This document shows, piece by piece, positions 60,821 to 64,000 of a stretch of 64,000 nucleotides of DNA. Each line of letters begins with the position of its first letter. The stretch's first letter is position 1. Source of the stretch: Toxoplasma gondii ME49 (taxonomy: Eukaryota; Apicomplexa; Conoidasida; Eucoccidiorida; Sarcocystidae). The notes below the pieces were generated by a model, which was given only the letters and a program-made list of their open reading frames with translations, was not told where the DNA came from and searched no databases. The position numbers and the translations under genes were made by a program. The stretch is taken from contig NC_031475.1 in NCBI RefSeq assembly GCF_000006565.2, positions 1,819,535 to 1,883,534 on the forward strand, given 5' to 3'.

Positions 60821-63800
60821 TCACAACTGCATGCAGACAAAATCCATGTTCTCACCTTTCGTGTTGTAGTTGCTCCACGGGCCGCCATCTTTGCCGTAGT
60901 AGTCCATGGGGTAGACTGAAAACGCAGCAGAAAATATGGAGAGAGAACAGTCAGCGGCGCTCTCCCTGCTTGCCAATCTCCCCGATACAGCAGTGCGACA
61001 CAGGCAGGGAACGCGCCGTTTGAAAAGACACCCAACACAAACCCTCCTCAGCTGTATGTACACCTGACGCATTGACTCTGGGGGCACCACAGCCACTGGC
61101 GTTCGATTTCAGAGAAGACGGAGACTCATCGGTGGCCTCTGCGCATCTCTTTGTCCATTTTTTCCAGGAGTTGAAGGCGATTTCAGCAACACCCGAATCT
61201 CACAGAATTGGAAGAAGAGTTTAAAACAACGTTGCGCTCCTGCACCTACCGTCTCTATACTTTTCGTCTCCGAAGGCGACGTGTGCCTCGTACGGCGTCA
61301 GCACCGGCCTGCCCCCGGCTGCATATCCAGACCCCCAGTCGATAGAGAGGCGTGGACAAGCTACCTGAACAAGGATCCAGAGAGACACGGAAAGGCGGAG
61401 AAGAAAACGGGGATGTGACGGAGACAGAGGAGGAAAGAAAAGGAGAGAGAACGCGAGAGGGATAAGGGCGGGAGACGAAGCAACGGAGTTGATAGAGGGG
61501 AGAAGAGAGACGTAAGTCGCTGAGGACGCCCACTCGAAAGAGAAGGCGACGCACTGAACGTCCCCGTTAAATATGGCAAGAAGACTCAGAGACCCCTCAT
61601 CTACAACGCGTTTCTCTTCTGTCGCGTCGGCAAAGAGCTACAAACCTCTGAAGGTCGCATCTCTCTTGCGTCTGCCTGCTGGACTCTTTTCGTTCAAGAA
61701 GGAAGGGTGGAATTCTGGAAATACACTTTCAGCGCTCTGGAAAACCTGGCTCCGCATCGCTGCATCGCTGCGTACCTGGACGAAGCAGTCGATCTGTTTA
61801 GTCAGAGGTTTGATTTTTTGAGGACTGATTTCGCTGAGAAGGATGACACAGAACGGCAACTCCCGTTTATCCAGAAGCTCCATCAAACCCTCTAGGATGC
61901 CCACGCTGCCTTGACGACCCAGAGTGCTGAGAAGCAGCGCGACGCTTCGAGCGCTGCGAGCCGCCTCAATGGCCGCCTGCCGATTCCGATGGAGCAAGGC
62001 GTGATTGTACGACTCCCGAAAGAGTCTCTGCGAACAAATCCGAGAAAAACAAGGGCGAGCGAAGACGCGAAGTGGCAAGGCAAAACAACAGACAACAAAT
62101 GAAAAGACACCTCGTCTGCGTTCTTCTCCATCTTGACTTCCGCTTCTTACAAATACCGTGACCTTCCGTCTGACCTCACATCCTTCTGACTCTGACCTCT
62201 TTGGTCTGCATGCGTCTAGCCCCTTCTTCCCTGTCGCTTCTCAATTCCTTCTCTCCCCTGTATGAATCTTCTCGCGTTCGTTTGTCCGAGAAGCCGCTGA
62301 TGCGTACTGATGAGTACCTCTCTACCAGCGAGTTGTTGCTTGTACGATAGTGATGATATTAATGAAGCGCCAATGACAGCGTACAGCAATTCCGAGATCG
62401 ACGGTTTTCTTTGCATTCTCAGCAACAAGCTGACTGCTGAAATAAGGATTTCGGCGAATTCTTGACAGTGGAAAACTCCTTCGAGAAGTTCTCTCTCGCG
62501 TCTGCTGGAGGTGTTTTTTCTTCCCCCACGCCACGGCGTTCCTCTTGTGTTCCTTGTTTCTCTTGTGTTTCCTCAGTGGTGGTCTCTGAGACGAAATTTA
62601 GAAAAAACATTCTCTAAAGATTACGAAAGAGTTCGAGGCCTGGATTGCCTCTGGCTTGTTTTTGTTTGCTTCTCTGTTCCCCAGATCCAAAGTTCTGTGC
62701 ATTTCACCACAATTATGCCAACTCGATTTCTTCAAATTTCGCATGCGCACGTTGGCTAACCTTGAGGAACGGGTCGTAGCGTAGGAAGCGAAGAGTGGGG
62801 TTCTGGATCATGCATGCCTCCAGGTGGAATCGTCCGTCTGCGACAAAGATGACTTCGTCGATTCTTTCTTCTTCTTCTCTCCCCAGGGGCATCAGCTGGA
62901 GACCTGCAGATGCATGCGCTGAATCTTCCACGTCCAAAGAGGTCCCCTCTGTCTCCTCGCGCCGCACACTGTCTCCAGGGCGAGACGAAGAACATGCAGA
63001 GAAGTCAGGGTCTCGACAACACTTGCTTGAATTGCCAGAGGACCGCGAGGCTGTGCCGCAAGGAGACTCGGAGTCGCCTTTAGCTGAAGAAACGGCGTTT
63101 CGTATCTTCTGCTCAGGCAACTTGGGAGATGTACACCCCAAGACTTCGCCCGCAGTCAGAGGCGACCTCTGAGGAATGAGAGGCGGGACCCGGAAATAAC
63201 CATCTTGCTCCAGATGACGCTTGACAGCCTGGAAAGGAACGGGAAAAGCCAAGTCTTCACATTACATGGAATCAGCAAAATCTTCCTTCACACACATGAC
63301 ACATTACTCATATATATATATATATATATACATATATATACACATGTATACACATATATATGTATATATATATATATATATATGTGAACGAGTGCACGGC
63401 TTGTATGTTTCCATATACGTGCATAGATACAGACATTGGAGGAAGAAGAGAGGACCTACGAGCGAAGTTGAGCAAGTAATTGACAAGGACAGAGGCCGAA
63501 AGAATCCAAGAAAAGACAATGCTGGTCACGGAATAGGCTCCTGCGGTCCCCAGCGACCTCGGTGAAACTGCGTCGAAGGAAAAGCCTTTCCACCCGCGAA
63601 ACGTTTTCCACGCTTTCGATGCATGCGGTCCTCTTTGCCCTGAACACACGGTTTCAGCGTTTTTTCTGTGAGCGCAGAGACCACTCGGAACTGCTCCTTC
63701 TTTCACAGCCTCACCAAAGTGCACTTGGCGTACTGGATGGTCCCCAGAAGAGCGAGGCGGGTGTCCGGAGAGAAATTTCTTTTCAGGGCGTCGCAGAGCG

Positions 63801-64000
63801 GAAGCGGGTCGATGAGGATGTCGACAAAGACGTAGAGACAGCCGAGGCCATTGACTGTCTGTCCAGCCTCGCCACTCGCGTTCTGTGAACTGCGAGCGTT
63901 GCGGAAAGTCGATGCATGCGTCGTGGGGACAAGACACGAGTGGCCGTAGTGGATTAGGAAGTCGCAGCCGAGCGCAGCCGCGGTGAGGTCGTCGACGCAG
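60821..64000 (-). CDS. DPH1: Diphthamide biosynthesis protein DPH1 (2-(3-amino-3-carboxypropyl)histidine synthase subunit 1), 5' end missing
   Basis: DPH1 forms with DPH2 the iron-sulfur enzyme that transfers the aminocarboxypropyl group of SAM to a His of elongation factor 2, the first step of diphthamide synthesis. Exons seen: 64000-63715, 63228-62761, 62027-61776, 61364-61250, 60915-60821; phases agree. Signatures: [11 protein letters not shown] and [71 protein letters not shown] and YPMDYYG. All three Fe-S Cys positions are visible: at 63999-63997 (the window edge), in GCTSP, and in VACPR. A low-complexity insert of about 55 residues separates GCTSP from VADGRF. The C-terminus is tentative: translation continues through a donor-like AAAG|GTGAGA to TGA at 60823-60821. 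The N-terminus lies beyond the window. Confidence 0.93.
63309..63383. repeat. (TA)n-rich tract in DPH1 intron
   Basis: Two TA arrays joined by CATATATACACATG, inside the intron 63714-63229. Confidence 0.9.

Overview
The window is nuclear DNA of a coccidian apicomplexan, most likely Toxoplasma gondii or a close relative (Hammondia, Neospora). Reasons: intron-rich genes with GT-AG introns of a few hundred bases, GC-balanced sequence with many TGCATGC motifs, (TA)n tracts in introns, a decayed mitochondrial cytochrome b fragment in an intron, and recognisable genes for an apicoplast phosphate translocator and a large kringle/GCC2-GCC3 multi-membrane-span protein. I rebuilt gene models by hand from splice sites. 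Reading phase was checked at each junction, and every complete model sums to a multiple of three.

Layout, left to right: (1) 1-397, minus, first coding exon seen of an unidentified acidic protein running off the left edge. (2) 398-7532, no gene I can establish. (3) 7533-8828, minus, transcription elongation factor SPT4. (4) 8829-11394, shared divergent upstream region. (5) 11395-18207, plus, proteasome lid subunit RPN5 in 11 exons. (6) 18208-20270, convergent intergenic. (7) 20271-25940, minus, TBC-domain Rab GTPase-activating protein in 8 exons. (8) 25941-30659, long divergent upstream region. (9) 30660-53281, plus, 19-exon cysteine repeat modular protein of about 3133 residues, very probably CRMPa. 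(10) 56886-57944, plus, intronless apicoplast phosphate translocator APT1. (11) 60821-64000, minus, diphthamide synthase subunit DPH1, whose 5' part lies beyond the right edge.

The genes do not form a pathway. They are housekeeping functions (transcription elongation, protein turnover, vesicle traffic, EF2 modification) next to two lineage-specific ones: the plastid transporter, and the CRMP, a family linked to rhoptry secretion and host-cell invasion.

The most unusual points are these. The CRMP ectodomain is built from six consecutive symmetric phase 1-1 exons, one of them an isolated kringle. One CRMP intron holds a frameshifted mitochondrial cytochrome b copy. A 602-codon open frame runs antisense across CRMP exons and introns. 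All ten long (TA)n arrays found lie in introns and none between genes.
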